A stretch of DNA of 64,000 nt from Chloroflexota bacterium (GTDB taxonomy: Bacteria > Chloroflexota > UBA11872 > UBA12225 > JAJDUF01), in the NCBI GenBank assembly GCA_022826725.1, contig JAJDUF010000004.1, positions 1-64,000 on the forward strand. Reading direction: 5' to 3'. Positions within the stretch are counted from its first letter, which is position 1; each line of letters begins with the position of its first letter. Shown here piece by piece: positions 7,939 to 16,658 of the stretch. The notes under the pieces were generated by a model. It was given only the letters and a program-made list of their open reading frames with translations, made no database searches and was not told the origin of the DNA. A program made the translations under genes and the position numbers.

Positions 7939-8418
7939 ATGCTTGCAATTGGCGCGGAAGCACCGGATTTCGCGGCGCTGACCGATACCGGGCAGACATT
8001 CCGGCTCTCGGCTTGGCGCGGCCACCGGCCCGTCGTCTTGTTCTTCTACCTCCGCGCCTTCACGTTCGGCTGAAGCAACGAGGTACGCGCGTTCGGCGAA
8101 CGCTACGCGGAGTTCAGACGAGCCGGCGCCGTTGTCGTCGGCGTCAGCGCCGATAGCGCCGAACGCCAGCGCGCGTTTCGCGAGTCGCTCGGCGTGAGCA
8201 TGCCCCTCATCGCCGATACCGACAAAGCCATCGCCGCGCTCTACGATGCCAAGGAGTTCATCGGCTTCATCCCGGCCCGTCTCACCTACGTGATTGACAC
8301 GGCCGGCATCATCCGCTCCGTCGGCACCCACCGCGTCCACATGGGCCGCCACAGCACCGAGGCGTTGGCGGTCGTCCAAGAGCTTGCCGCAACTGCGGCT
8401 GAACAGGAGCAGCCCTAG
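7939..8418 (+). CDS. Peroxiredoxin, probable selenoprotein (UGA at catalytic position 45)
   Basis: Thioredoxin-fold peroxiredoxin of the Bcp/AhpE type, 159 codons when TGA 8071-8073 is read through. The frame is continuous on both sides: residues 1-44 give the typical N-terminus (APDFAAL, VVLFFYLRAFTFG), then codon 45 is TGA, then SNEVRAFGERY, VVVGVSADS and the conserved Arg in PARLTYVID. The stop falls exactly where family members have the peroxidatic Cys (FTPGCTxE). No other Cys follows, so it would be a one-selenocysteine enzyme. A SECIS-like hairpin follows the TGA. An alternative is a recent nonsense mutation or a base-call error; conventional gene callers would split it into a truncated ORF and a fragment starting at 8194. 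Confidence 0.82.
8071..8109 (+). promoter_or_regulatory. Candidate bacterial SECIS element
   Basis: Immediately after the in-frame TGA the RNA can fold into GCGUUC-GGC-GAACGC (8089-8103), with further CGC/GCG pairing (8086-8088 with 8107-8109) across a small bulge. The apical loop starts 21 bases after the TGA and begins with two G residues. From general knowledge, bacterial SECIS elements have the loop roughly 16-37 bases downstream and a G in the first two loop positions, so this fits. The folding was done by eye only. Confidence 0.6.
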
Positions 8419-8426
8419 GCGCCGCA

Positions 8427-8474
8427 CTCCCCCTCTCTATCGCTCCGCGATGGAGAGGGGGCCGGGGGGTGAGG
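8427..8474. repeat. Dispersed C/G-rich palindrome
   Basis: CCCCCTCTC ... GGAGAGGGGG followed by CCGGGGGGTGAGG. The copy at 22725-22771 shares even the loop (ATCGCTCCGCGAT). It separates the convergent peroxiredoxin and oxidoreductase genes. Confidence 0.75.
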
Positions 8475-8493
8475 ATTGGCTACGCTACCACTA

Positions 8494-9582
8494 CTACCGC
8501 GGGAGCGGGAACGTCACCTTGCGGTTGCCCTCGTGCTGCGAGCGCAGTATCCCCAGCAGGATTTCGACCGTGTGCAGCGCGTCGGTGGCCGGCGAGATCA
8601 GTGGGGCGGGCGGCTCCCGGCCGGCAGCCCGTGCATCGAGGTGCTGCACTAACTCCTCGATACCGGCGAGTTGTGCCTCGTAGGTGTGCGTCGGCGCGTC
8701 GAGCGGCCGCTGGCCGGCGTCGTCCCACACCTCCATTCCGCCATCGTTGGCACGGATGCGGCCGCGCTCACAGAGCAGATCAATGACCCAACCTCGTGAC
8801 TCCGGCGTTTTCGTCAAGCTGATGTGTGACCGGACCCCATTGCGAAAGCGGATGTACACGTCCGCGCCCGGGTCCGTGTCCGGGTTCCTCCCGCCATCGC
8901 CGGCGTAGGCCGGTCCGTAGTCGTGGTGCATGTCCGCCAGCTCTGCGACGAGCCACTCCGGTCCCGAGCCGGCCAGGAAACAGACCATGTCAATGAGGTG
9001 CGTGCCGTTGCGGAACATCATCGCCCGCTGACCGGTCATCGTCGCCACCACCTGTCGCAAGGCGCCCAATTCCTCGCGTACCAAGAAGTCGCGCAGGTGT
9101 AGCCACGATCCGCGCAGCCGCCGCGTGTGATCCACCGACAGCGGCACCCCCTGCTCCGCGCACGCCGCGATCATCCGGTCAGCGTCGGCCAGCGTCGTAG
9201 CCAGCGGCTTTTCGCAGAAAATGCCTTTGACTCCGGCTGCGACCGCGTCCACCACCATATCGGCGTGCAGATGGTCGGACGTCGCGACCGAGAGCAGGTC
9301 CAGCCCCTCCTCGCGCAGCATCGCTTTGTAGTCCGTGTAGGTGTTGACCTCCGGCCACACGTCACTCCACGTCGTGCGGAAGCCGTCCAGTAGCTCGGTC
9401 TTCAACTCACACACTGCCACCACGTCCACGCCCGGCACCTGCGCGTAGGCCGCGGCGTGGCTACCCCCTTGCGTCGCGCCCAATGCCGGGTGCGCCGGAG
9501 CTGCCCCCTGCCCGGCCGCTATGCCCGACAACCCGATGATTCCCGCGCGATAGTTGCCTGCTGAGGATGTTGCTGCGTTCAT
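8494..9582 (-). CDS. Gfo/Idh/MocA family oxidoreductase
   Basis: NAD(P)-dependent dehydrogenase family acting on sugars, inositols or their derivatives, 362 residues from ATG 9582. The N-terminal Rossmann region (YRAGIIGLSGIA) is slightly atypical. It is followed by VVAVCELK, LLSVATSDHLHADMV and the diagnostic GIFCEKPLA near residue 135; the C-terminal half is the usual alpha/beta substrate domain. The frame extends 66 codons upstream into the PHP gene, but the conserved sequence and an AGAAAGG site support 9582. It lies 34 bases downstream of the DUF3604 gene on the same strand, so they probably form an operon. The substrate is unknown. Confidence 0.88.
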   Translation of the reverse strand: MNAATSSAGNYRAGIIGLSGIAAGQGAAPAHPALGATQGGSHAAAYAQVPGVDVVAVCELKTELLDGFRTTWSDVWPEVNTYTDYKAMLREEGLDLLSVATSDHLHADMVVDAVAAGVKGIFCEKPLATTLADADRMIAACAEQGVPLSVDHTRRLRGSWLHLRDFLVREELGALRQVVATMTGQRAMMFRNGTHLIDMVCFLAGSGPEWLVAELADMHHDYGPAYAGDGGRNPDTDPGADVYIRFRNGVRSHISLTKTPESRGWVIDLLCERGRIRANDGGMEVWDDAGQRPLDAPTHTYEAQLAGIEELVQHLDARAAGREPPAPLISPATDALHTVEILLGILRSQHEGNRKVTFPLPR

Positions 9583-9616
9583 GGCTGCCCTTTCTCGTCG
9601 TGCCGGTCGCCCCGCG

Positions 9617-11608
9617 CTACGACGTTCGCTCGACCCACACCGGCGTGGACCACGCCATCGGCACGCGGCCGCGAATGCGGTCACGCTGACGCACCCGGAG
9701 ATAATACAGCGCAGCCGCCGGTGGGTCGCGGTCTTCCCACTCCAGCCGCAGGTCCAGTTCGCCTTGCCCCGTGAGCGCATGCACGACCTGAAAGGCGGCC
9801 TTCGCGTCGCCGTTCCGGGCCGCTGCGCCGCTCAGATCGCCGCGGATCACTTCCAGCCGGTCCAGCGCCGCTGTCCCGCTCACCGCCGCCGCTACCCGGA
9901 CCGGTCCGCCCGCCGGCACCCGTGCCCCCGGCATCGCCCCCGCCACGGACCAGTCGAGCAGGATGCGCTCGCCGGTCGTCCCGTATGTCCGGCGCGTGCG
10001 GAGCGAATCGAAAATGGCCTCACGCGTGAGCCGCGGCGCCTGCACTGCCGCCAAGCCGGTCTGCCGCAGTCCGGGCTGCGCCTGATGGTTGTCCGACGAG
10101 CAGATGACGCCAAGCCGCTGCCCCGTCAGCCAGACGTCCCAGGCGTAGTGACGCCCCGGTGCCGACGTGTTGAGCGAGAAATCGCACCGCTCGTAGGCCA
10201 GTGGATGGTCCGCATCCAGGCACTCGCACTGCCCATGTCCCGAATAGATCTCGATCACCGGCCGATACGGATTCTCGCCTTGCTCTGGATGGTCCCAGTC
10301 CGGATTCGGCCCCGTACCACCCGGTACCGCGCCCTGCGCCAGCGGCGAGAACATCACGCCCGTATGGTGGGGGATAGTCAGCACTGCGTCGCTCCCGCCG
10401 ACTTCCCGCTCCAGATGGCGCCAAAGGTCCGGGAGCGTGCCGCGATTGGCGCCGAACAACGGCCCGCTCGCACCGCGGTAATACACGTTATGGTGCGCCC
10501 ACGGGCTGCTGAACGTCCCCTCGTAGCCCAGGATCGTGACAAACTGCCCCGGCGCGTGGTGCCGCGCCACGTCCTCGGTAATGCGCTGCCACTGCTCGTC
10601 GGCCAGCGTTTCGGCGTGGTCGCTCAGACAGTAGAAGTCGAGCGCCGCTACCTCGCGGGCGTAGCTGAACGGTCGCCGCCCGGTCGCATCGAAGCTGTGC
10701 AGTGAGTGCGAATGCAGATCACCCCAGTAGACCGGTCGCGCCGCATCCTCCGTTGCCGTGACGCGCACCGGATTGCTCACCGCCTCCAGGCCGCCGGCCG
10801 GCCCACCGACAATCCGAGCTGTCAGCCGTAGGATGCCGTCCGCGCGGGGAGTGATCGGGATGCGGAGCACGCCCTCGTGCCGCGCCGGCAATGCCACTCC
10901 CGCAGGATACTCCGCTGCCCCGGTCACGGTCCCCAGGACCACCGTACCGCTCGCCGCCGGGACCGCATTTTGCCAGCCGTCGAGCACGGCGAGATGCAGC
11001 ATCCCGGTTTCGCCGACGACTAGCTGCGAGGGCAGCAGTGCCGTCAACTCCACCGGCTCGCCGGCCCGCCCGGTCAGAGTATCCGTGGCTTCACGGGGCA
11101 GGGTGGTTAAGTGTCCGCTCCCGTCCGCGTCTACGGCAGCGCGCAGCGCCTCCGTCCCATGAGGATGCAGCGGAGCGGCGAAGCCCCGACTGCCGCCCTG
11201 CTGATCGCCGAACACGACCTCGATTTCATCTCCTGCCTCAAGCTGCCCGCGTTGCACCCGCACTTCCGTCACGAAAGCGTAGCGATGCTCGCGGCCGTCC
11301 AGCCCGCGCCGGTTCGCCTTGACGTACTCGTCGGTCGTGCCGCCGATCACCGCGCAGGTCAGTTCGACACCCGGCTTGGTGCAGCGTGCGGTCACGTAGT
11401 TGTCGGCGGCCGGGTCCGTGCTCTGCACGCCATGCGAGGAGTTCCGGTACCACACATGCCACGTTTCGGGCAGCTGGACCCGCACCGCCGCTCCCGCCGC
11501 CAATCCCGGCGTACCGACCCGATAGCTGACCACCCACGTGCCCCACTCCCCGGCCACCCCGGTGCCCGGCGTCACAGTGGCCTCACCTAACTCCCATTCC
11601 CTCGCCAT
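9617..11608 (-). CDS. DUF3604 / PHP-domain metalloprotein
   Basis: A 663-residue protein: an N-terminal beta-rich region (about 1-290) followed by a PHP-type metal-dependent phosphoesterase-like domain. Metal-ligand motifs are visible: YWGDLHSHSLHSFD, YCLSDHAE, IPHHTG and CSSDNHQ. This arrangement matches the DUF3604 family, whose substrate is not established. There is no signal peptide. Start ATG 11608 has GAGAGGAG upstream. It is followed closely by the Gfo/Idh oxidoreductase, suggesting a joint catabolic role on an unknown compound. Confidence 0.85.
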   Translation of the reverse strand: MAREWELGEATVTPGTGVAGEWGTWVVSYRVGTPGLAAGAAVRVQLPETWHVWYRNSSHGVQSTDPAADNYVTARCTKPGVELTCAVIGGTTDEYVKANRRGLDGREHRYAFVTEVRVQRGQLEAGDEIEVVFGDQQGGSRGFAAPLHPHGTEALRAAVDADGSGHLTTLPREATDTLTGRAGEPVELTALLPSQLVVGETGMLHLAVLDGWQNAVPAASGTVVLGTVTGAAEYPAGVALPARHEGVLRIPITPRADGILRLTARIVGGPAGGLEAVSNPVRVTATEDAARPVYWGDLHSHSLHSFDATGRRPFSYAREVAALDFYCLSDHAETLADEQWQRITEDVARHHAPGQFVTILGYEGTFSSPWAHHNVYYRGASGPLFGANRGTLPDLWRHLEREVGGSDAVLTIPHHTGVMFSPLAQGAVPGGTGPNPDWDHPEQGENPYRPVIEIYSGHGQCECLDADHPLAYERCDFSLNTSAPGRHYAWDVWLTGQRLGVICSSDNHQAQPGLRQTGLAAVQAPRLTREAIFDSLRTRRTYGTTGERILLDWSVAGAMPGARVPAGGPVRVAAAVSGTAALDRLEVIRGDLSGAAARNGDAKAAFQVVHALTGQGELDLRLEWEDRDPPAAALYYLRVRQRDRIRGRVPMAWSTPVWVERTS

Positions 11609-11731
11609 ACGCTACGCTCCTCTCACTTGGAGTGGCAATTCCCCAATCGAATCGGCAGGCGGTACTCGATCCCCGCGACAGAAGTGTGGGGTACTGGTCA
11701 TCCGGAAAGTGGTGATCCCAACCCAGGGCGA

Positions 11732-11772
11732 CAAAAAAGCAGTGGTTATGGCGGGTTGACCATGACCACTGC
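11732..11772 (-). terminator. Rho-independent terminator
   Basis: On the minus strand a 13-bp stem (GCAGTGGTCATGG with CCATAACCACTGC, one G-U pair, 8-base loop; 11739-11772) is followed at once by six T residues (11738-11733). It ends transcription of the small gene at 11809-11991 and insulates the DUF3604 gene downstream. Confidence 0.85.
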
Positions 11773-11808
11773 GCGGCGGATCGGTGACGGACGGTACCAA
11801 AGTTAGCG

Positions 11809-11991
11809 TTACTTCTGCTCCTCCTGAGCAGACGCTTCCTCCTGCATCCGGACAATCTCTACCAGCATGTCAGCCAATGCCTGAGAATTAGTGAGAGCGA
11901 CTAGACGCTTGGCGTCATCCATGGTGATTCTCACGTCCCTAGGGGTATCCACACGTTCGTAGATACCCGGGGCCAACTCTCTCACTTTCAT
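11809..11991 (-). CDS. Small acidic hypothetical protein (60 aa)
   Basis: A 60-residue protein starting MKVRELAPGI and ending in an acidic tail (EEASAQEEQK). It looks helical with no membrane segment. A strong GGAGGAG site precedes the ATG and a good terminator follows the stop, so it is very probably a real gene. It lies 35 bases downstream of the membrane GAF-like gene and is likely its operon partner. Function is unknown. Confidence 0.7.
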   Translation of the reverse strand: MKVRELAPGIYERVDTPRDVRITMDDAKRLVALTNSQALADMLVEIVRMQEEASAQEEQK

Positions 11992-12026
11992 AGTATGTCT
12001 CCTCCGTGCAGCCTATACCTGGAAGT

Positions 12027-12743
12027 TTACACCAAGCTGCTCACCTCCAGGACGCTTGACAGTAGTCGAGCGTGCTGAGGTGCCCGCCCAAGAGTCTCGC
12101 CCGACAGAATGTTACTGGCGCTGTTGGGCGCCTCGCTATCTACAGTGAGGACGGCGAGCTTCCTCGTATGGTCCAGTGAGAAGATTGGCGTGCTTACTAC
12201 GGAGGTCAAGTGCTCTGTGAGCTTGGCCATCTCAGGCGTGAGCTTCCATTTCATCTCAAGGTCTCGCTCGGTAGCGTGCTCAAGGTCTGCCCATGTTTGT
12301 ATCTCACGACTCCATGCGTGGCCTGTGCAGCCCTCCAGCGGCGCGAAGGCTAGATTTTCGTCCAGCTTGCCTTTCTTGTTGTGCCGGTAGATGGGATGCA
12401 GCCTTCCGTCCTCTCCTGGGAAATAAACTGTAGCTCCGGTTGATTCCGGCCGCTCGGATAAATCCTTCACGACAATCTCTAGGTAATCCTCGATCAGAAA
12501 TCGTGCTAGATGCCGACGTGTTTCTCGTTCCTCGGCGCTACGCTTCCAGTTGCCGGCGAGCAAAGAAACGGCGACGCTGCCGGCCGTGGCGAAGGGGATG
12601 ATGACCACAAGCGCAATGGCCCACACGTTGACACTGCTCTGCGGAGTCAAGACCAGCGTGAGCACGCCGGATGCCCCAGAACCAACGAAGGTCAGGGCCA
12701 GTGCAGTCCAGTCATACCGGCTGAGGTCACTAAAGAGACGCAC
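12027..12743 (-). CDS. Membrane-anchored GAF-like sensor protein
   Basis: A 238-residue protein with two N-terminal hydrophobic helices (about 12-33 and 40-62), a charged linker (RSAEERETRRHLA) and a C-terminal domain resembling GAF: LEGCTGHAW near 130 and STPIFSLDHTRKLAVLTVDS near 185-205, the latter typical of the GAF core strands. No enzymatic output domain is present, so it may sense a ligand and act through a partner such as the 60-residue protein downstream. The start is GTG 12743 with GGGAGGC upstream. The GAF assignment is by pattern only. Confidence 0.6.
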   Translation of the reverse strand: MRLFSDLSRYDWTALALTFVGSGASGVLTLVLTPQSSVNVWAIALVVIIPFATAGSVAVSLLAGNWKRSAEERETRRHLARFLIEDYLEIVVKDLSERPESTGATVYFPGEDGRLHPIYRHNKKGKLDENLAFAPLEGCTGHAWSREIQTWADLEHATERDLEMKWKLTPEMAKLTEHLTSVVSTPIFSLDHTRKLAVLTVDSEAPNSASNILSGETLGRAPQHARLLSSVLEVSSLV

Positions 12744-12909
12744 TCACTGCCTCCCGAAACATCATTAGGCGGCGCGACGTGGAGTCTCACCTGTAGCAGC
12801 GCCCGCTGTCCAACATCCCAGCACCGTTCGGTGCCTGCACCCCTTACAATGGGGGTCACACTGCGCGGCCGACTGGCGGCGCACACCGCCAGCGGAAAGG
12901 AAGAGCCGT

Positions 12910-13782
12910 ATGGAGCAGCGGCGTCTCGGACGCACGGAGCATCGGAGCACGGTCGTGATCTTAGGCGCGGTCGCGTTCGGGCGCGTGTCGCAGGCGGTGG
13001 CCGACCGCTCCATCGAGCTGGCAATGCGGCACGGCGTCAATCACATTGACGTGGCGCCCACCTACGGCGAAGCCGAATTGCGGCTGGGACCGTGGCTCGC
13101 TCGCCACCGCGACGACTTTTTCCTCGCCTGCAAGACCACCAAGCGCACCCGTGAGGCAGCCTGGGAAGAGTTGCACCGTTCCCTCGACCGCCTGCGCGTC
13201 TCCACGCTGGACCTCTACCAGCTCCACGCTGTCAAGACCGTGGACGAGCTTGACGCGGCGCTGGCACCGGGCGGTGCTATCGAGGCCCTTGTCGAGGCCC
13301 GCGAGGCCGGCTTGGTCCGCTTCCTCGGCATCACCGGCCATGGCCTCACGGCCCCGGCTACGCACGCCGAGGCGCTGCGGCGCTTCGACTTCGATACCGT
13401 GATGTTCCCACTCAACTACGTCTTGTGGTCCGATCCGGCCTATCGGCATAGCACCGAGCACCTGCTGGCGCTGGCCCACAGCAAAGATGTCGGCGTCCAG
13501 ATCATCAAAACCATCGGGCGGAGCGGCTGGGGCGACCGGCCGCGCACCCACCGCACTTGGTACGCCCCGTTCATGGAGCAAGCGGACATTGATCGGGCGC
13601 TCTGGTTTGCCCTCTCGCAGCCGGTAGCTGCCGCGCCGTCGGTTGGCGATGTCCGCCTCCTGCCCAAGGTGCTCGATGCTGCCGAGCGGTTCCGGCCCCT
13701 CGATCCGCAGGAGCAGGAGGCGCTAGTGCGCGCCGGCCACACCCTCGCCGCGGCGGCGCCGGAGCCGCTGTTCGCCGCCTGA
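12910..13782 (+). CDS. Aldo/keto reductase
   Basis: NADPH-linked oxidoreductase of the AKR superfamily, 290 residues. The catalytic tetrad is recognisable: Asp and Tyr in HIDVAPTYGEAE, Lys in FLACKTT and His in DLYQLHAV. The TIM-barrel pattern continues through LVRFLGITGH and VGVQIIKTIGR. The C-terminus is Ala-rich. A second AKR-like gene occurs at 27311-28075 but is not closely similar. The spacer before it holds TTACAAT (about 12844-12850), a possible -10. Substrate unknown. Confidence 0.88.
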   Translation: MEQRRLGRTEHRSTVVILGAVAFGRVSQAVADRSIELAMRHGVNHIDVAPTYGEAELRLGPWLARHRDDFFLACKTTKRTREAAWEELHRSLDRLRVSTLDLYQLHAVKTVDELDAALAPGGAIEALVEAREAGLVRFLGITGHGLTAPATHAEALRRFDFDTVMFPLNYVLWSDPAYRHSTEHLLALAHSKDVGVQIIKTIGRSGWGDRPRTHRTWYAPFMEQADIDRALWFALSQPVAAAPSVGDVRLLPKVLDAAERFRPLDPQEQEALVRAGHTLAAAAPEPLFAA

Positions 13783-13815
13783 TGCAGTCCGGCAGCGAGG
13801 GCCTCTCGCCGTTAC

Positions 13816-14931
13816 CTAGAAGTGATCCAGCTCCCACATGTGAGGATAGCCGGCCGGGAACAGGGCACGGATCGCCGCTAGGTCGCCAGCGTCGTCTCCG
13901 CCGTGCTCGCGCCAAAGCTCTTCCACACCGCGGTAGCCCATCAGCAGTTGAAGTAGCTGCTGCTGGGGCAGCCGAATCCGCAGTGCCGGTCCGGCTCCAA
14001 GCTCTAGCCCAGCCTGCCCGGCATCCGTGCAGTCGAACTCCACCCGGCCGGGCCGCGCCTCCACCGGCAGCGCCCGTATGCGGCCGGCAATGGCTGGCTC
14101 GATGGCCGTGGCCAATACGGCCAGGTCCACGATCCGGCCCATGCCGCCATAGTTGGCCGGGTGCGTGGTCTCGACCTTGCAGCCGATTCGGCGCAGCAGC
14201 CCCACCAGCGGCTCGTCGGGAGGCATCGGCAGCCGCACCCGCTCCCAGCGTCGCAAGAGCGCCTCCCGTCCGAGCCACGCGATCAGACTGGCGCCGGCAG
14301 TGGCTACGTGCTCGGCCGGCACGATCACATCCATGACCGACAAGGTTGCTGGGTCGCCTTCGAGCAGCATATACCCGGTCGGGTGCCCCGCCTCTCCCGT
14401 CACCAGTATCCGAGTCGGATGCCCCCACCACACCTCGTCCGCCAGCGCCTCGTAGAAGACGCGCGTGCGTCGGACGGCGCCGCTGCGACTCGCGTTGACC
14501 CGCGTATACAAGTCGAGTAGGCCGGCGTGATCCTCCTGCCGCGCCTCGCGGACGGTCGTCGTGACCGCTAGCTGCTCGGTATCGCGCACGTTTACCGAGA
14601 CGTTGTACTCGGGCATCACTGGCACGTAGTCGAAGAGGTGGTAGAAGTCAGGAATGCCGAACAGGATCGAGACCGCGTAGCCCTCGCGCTCCATGTACGA
14701 CACCGCCTCGCGCATGAGGCGACTGGCGTACCCCTTGCCCCGGTGCTGCGACTGCACCACCACGTTGGCGATGCCGCCCATCCGCACCCAGGCGCCAGCG
14801 AGCCGCATGGTGAGATCGTTCACCTCAGCTCTGCCGACCGTCTCCCCGGCCACATCCAGGCTCAACTTGCACTGCTGGCACTGCCTAGACCGCGGCCCGT
14901 CTGCCTGCTCAAAGCGCATCTCCGGTTCCAT
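13816..14931 (-). CDS. Eis-like GNAT N-acetyltransferase
   Basis: A 371-residue acetyltransferase with the layout of the Eis family: an N-terminal GNAT domain with the acetyl-CoA loop VVVQSQHRGKGYASRLM (about 58-74), a second GNAT-like region in the middle (VNASRSG..., PTGYMLLEGD), and a C-terminal sterol-carrier-like domain (LRIRLPQQQLLQLLMGYR). Eis-family enzymes acetylate amines, including aminoglycosides in some species, but most natural substrates are unknown. It is convergent with the aldo/keto reductase. Confidence 0.78.
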   Translation of the reverse strand: MEPEMRFEQADGPRSRQCQQCKLSLDVAGETVGRAEVNDLTMRLAGAWVRMGGIANVVVQSQHRGKGYASRLMREAVSYMEREGYAVSILFGIPDFYHLFDYVPVMPEYNVSVNVRDTEQLAVTTTVREARQEDHAGLLDLYTRVNASRSGAVRRTRVFYEALADEVWWGHPTRILVTGEAGHPTGYMLLEGDPATLSVMDVIVPAEHVATAGASLIAWLGREALLRRWERVRLPMPPDEPLVGLLRRIGCKVETTHPANYGGMGRIVDLAVLATAIEPAIAGRIRALPVEARPGRVEFDCTDAGQAGLELGAGPALRIRLPQQQLLQLLMGYRGVEELWREHGGDDAGDLAAIRALFPAGYPHMWELDHF

Positions 14932-14992
14932 ACTGGCTCCACTCCTCGCGTCACCCTCACCTCTGACCGGGCTTGGGCGGTGCCATGTTCAC

Positions 14993-14998
14993 TATACT
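14993..14998 (+). promoter_or_regulatory. Candidate -10 element of a leaderless transcript
   Basis: TATACT lies only nine bases before the ATG of the FGGY kinase, and no Shine-Dalgarno sequence is present. Transcription from it would begin at or within a few bases of the start codon. No convincing -35 is visible. Confidence 0.35.
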
Positions 14999-15006
14999 TG
15001 TCTACC

Positions 15007-16581
15007 ATGACCACACCCGAACCACCCTACTTCCTCGGCATTGACATGGGCACAACGGGTATTCGTGCCGTTGTGTTCGATGCCGAGGCGCGGGTCGTCG
15101 CGGCGGCGCGCCAAGACTGCCGCCTCTACGCCCCCCACGCCGGCTGGGCCGAGCAGAACCCGGACGAGGTACTGGCCGCGACGAACGCCGTCGTCCGCGC
15201 GGCGGCAGCGCAGGCAGCCGAGACGCTCGGCGTGCGCCGGCCACCTATCGCCGCTATCTCCTTCAGTGCCATCCTGCACACGATCATCCCCGTGGATGAT
15301 CGTGGCGGCGCGCTGGGACGCGCCATCATCTGGGCCGATACGCGCGGCCTGCCATTTGCGGACGAGATCAAACGCGAGTACGACGCGCACGGCCTCTACT
15401 CCCGCACCGGCTGCCCCGTGCATCCGATGTACTCGCCGGCCAAGCTGCGCTGGTACCGTGCCCACCAAGCCGACGTTTTCCGGCAAGCCGCTCGATTCAT
15501 CACGATCAAAGAGTACGTCCAAGCCGACTGGCTGGGTCCCGTTCCTGTGGACTACTCGCTGGCCTCCGGTAGCGGGCTGCTGGACCTGTCCACCTGCGAG
15601 TGGGATGCCGAGTCGTTGGAGACCGCCGGCATCGGCCCGGAGCGGCTAGCCCCACTCGTGGACACCACGGCGGTCATCGGGGCCCTCCCCGCGGCGACCG
15701 CCGAGCGCCTGGGGCTGCCGCCGAGCTGTCCCGTCGTCTCCGGTGCCGGGGACGGCCCCCTCTCCACGCTGGGCACCGGCTGCGCCGAGCCGGGGCAATA
15801 TACGGCAATGGTAGCCACCAGCGGCGCCGTGCGTGCCGTAGCGGACCGGCCCGTGACCGACCCACAGGGCCGGAACTGGTGCTACTACCTCGCCGACGGC
15901 CGGTGGATCGCCGGCTGCGCGATCAATAACGCCGGGCTGGCGGTACGCTGGCTGCGCGACCAAGTGCTCGCGGCGCCGCCCCCTCCCGGCGAGACCGAGG
16001 CCGGCGACCCGACGGTAAGCGCCGACGAGGTAGGCCGCTGGGCCGCCGCCGTACCCCCCGGCGCCGACGGCCTTATCATCCTCCCCTTCCTCACGGGCGA
16101 GCGCAGCCCCTATTGGAACGCGGCCGCTCGCGGTGTCGTGTTCGGCCTATCGCTGGCGCACCATCGCGGGCATCTGGTGCGCGCAATGCTGGAGGGCATC
16201 GGCTACCGGATGCGGAGCATTCTCGACGCCCTGACCGAGGTCGCCGGCCCGGCGGCAGAGGTGCGGGCGGCCGGTGGATTTGTCGGCTCGCCCGTCTGGA
16301 TGCAGATTGTGGCCGACGTGCTCGACAAGCCGCTGCACCTGCCGGTAACACAGGAAGCGTCGGCGCTCGGCGCCGCGATGCTGGCGATGCGCGCTACCGG
16401 CCACGTGGAGCGGTTCGCAGAGCTACTGCGGTTCGTGCAGGTGGAGGGCGCCTGTCACCCGCAACCGGCGAACGTGCAGACCTACCGCCGCCTCTACGAC
16501 CTCTATATGCGCCTCTATTGGCGGCTCCAAGACGACTTTCGGGAGATCGCCGATTTCCAGGCCGCCGCCATCACCGCCTGA
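15007..16581 (+). CDS. FGGY-family carbohydrate kinase
   Basis: Phosphorylates a sugar or polyol, most like gluconate/xylulose kinases, 524 residues. The first FGGY domain begins FLGIDMGTTGIRAVVFD (phosphate-1 loop) and contains WADTRG and a substrate segment RTGCPVHPMYSPAKLRW. The second has VSGAGDGPLSTLGTGC, ATSGAVRAV, LPFLTGERSPYWN and AAGGFVGSPVWMQIVADVL near the C-terminus. The frame opens 123 codons earlier on the strand, but conservation begins at ATG 15007. The GxxxHPMYSPAKLRW feature is typical of gluconokinase-type members; the substrate is inferred, not proven. Confidence 0.88.
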   Translation: MTTPEPPYFLGIDMGTTGIRAVVFDAEARVVAAARQDCRLYAPHAGWAEQNPDEVLAATNAVVRAAAAQAAETLGVRRPPIAAISFSAILHTIIPVDDRGGALGRAIIWADTRGLPFADEIKREYDAHGLYSRTGCPVHPMYSPAKLRWYRAHQADVFRQAARFITIKEYVQADWLGPVPVDYSLASGSGLLDLSTCEWDAESLETAGIGPERLAPLVDTTAVIGALPAATAERLGLPPSCPVVSGAGDGPLSTLGTGCAEPGQYTAMVATSGAVRAVADRPVTDPQGRNWCYYLADGRWIAGCAINNAGLAVRWLRDQVLAAPPPPGETEAGDPTVSADEVGRWAAAVPPGADGLIILPFLTGERSPYWNAAARGVVFGLSLAHHRGHLVRAMLEGIGYRMRSILDALTEVAGPAAEVRAAGGFVGSPVWMQIVADVLDKPLHLPVTQEASALGAAMLAMRATGHVERFAELLRFVQVEGACHPQPANVQTYRRLYDLYMRLYWRLQDDFREIADFQAAAITA

Positions 16582-16658
16582 GCGCCTACCTCGTTGCAAG
16601 GCAGGCTGGTCTATACCCTTCCCTATTAGGGATGAGGTTGGGGGCTGGACCGAGCGTG

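Noticed and set aside
8194-8418. Separate small gene starting at the ATG/GTG after the peroxiredoxin TGA
   Set aside because: It is the C-terminal part of the same peroxiredoxin in the same frame; as a separate protein it would lack half the thioredoxin fold.
16582-16658. TCCCTATTAGGGA palindrome as a terminator between convergent genes
   Set aside because: The stem is short and no T run follows on either strand.
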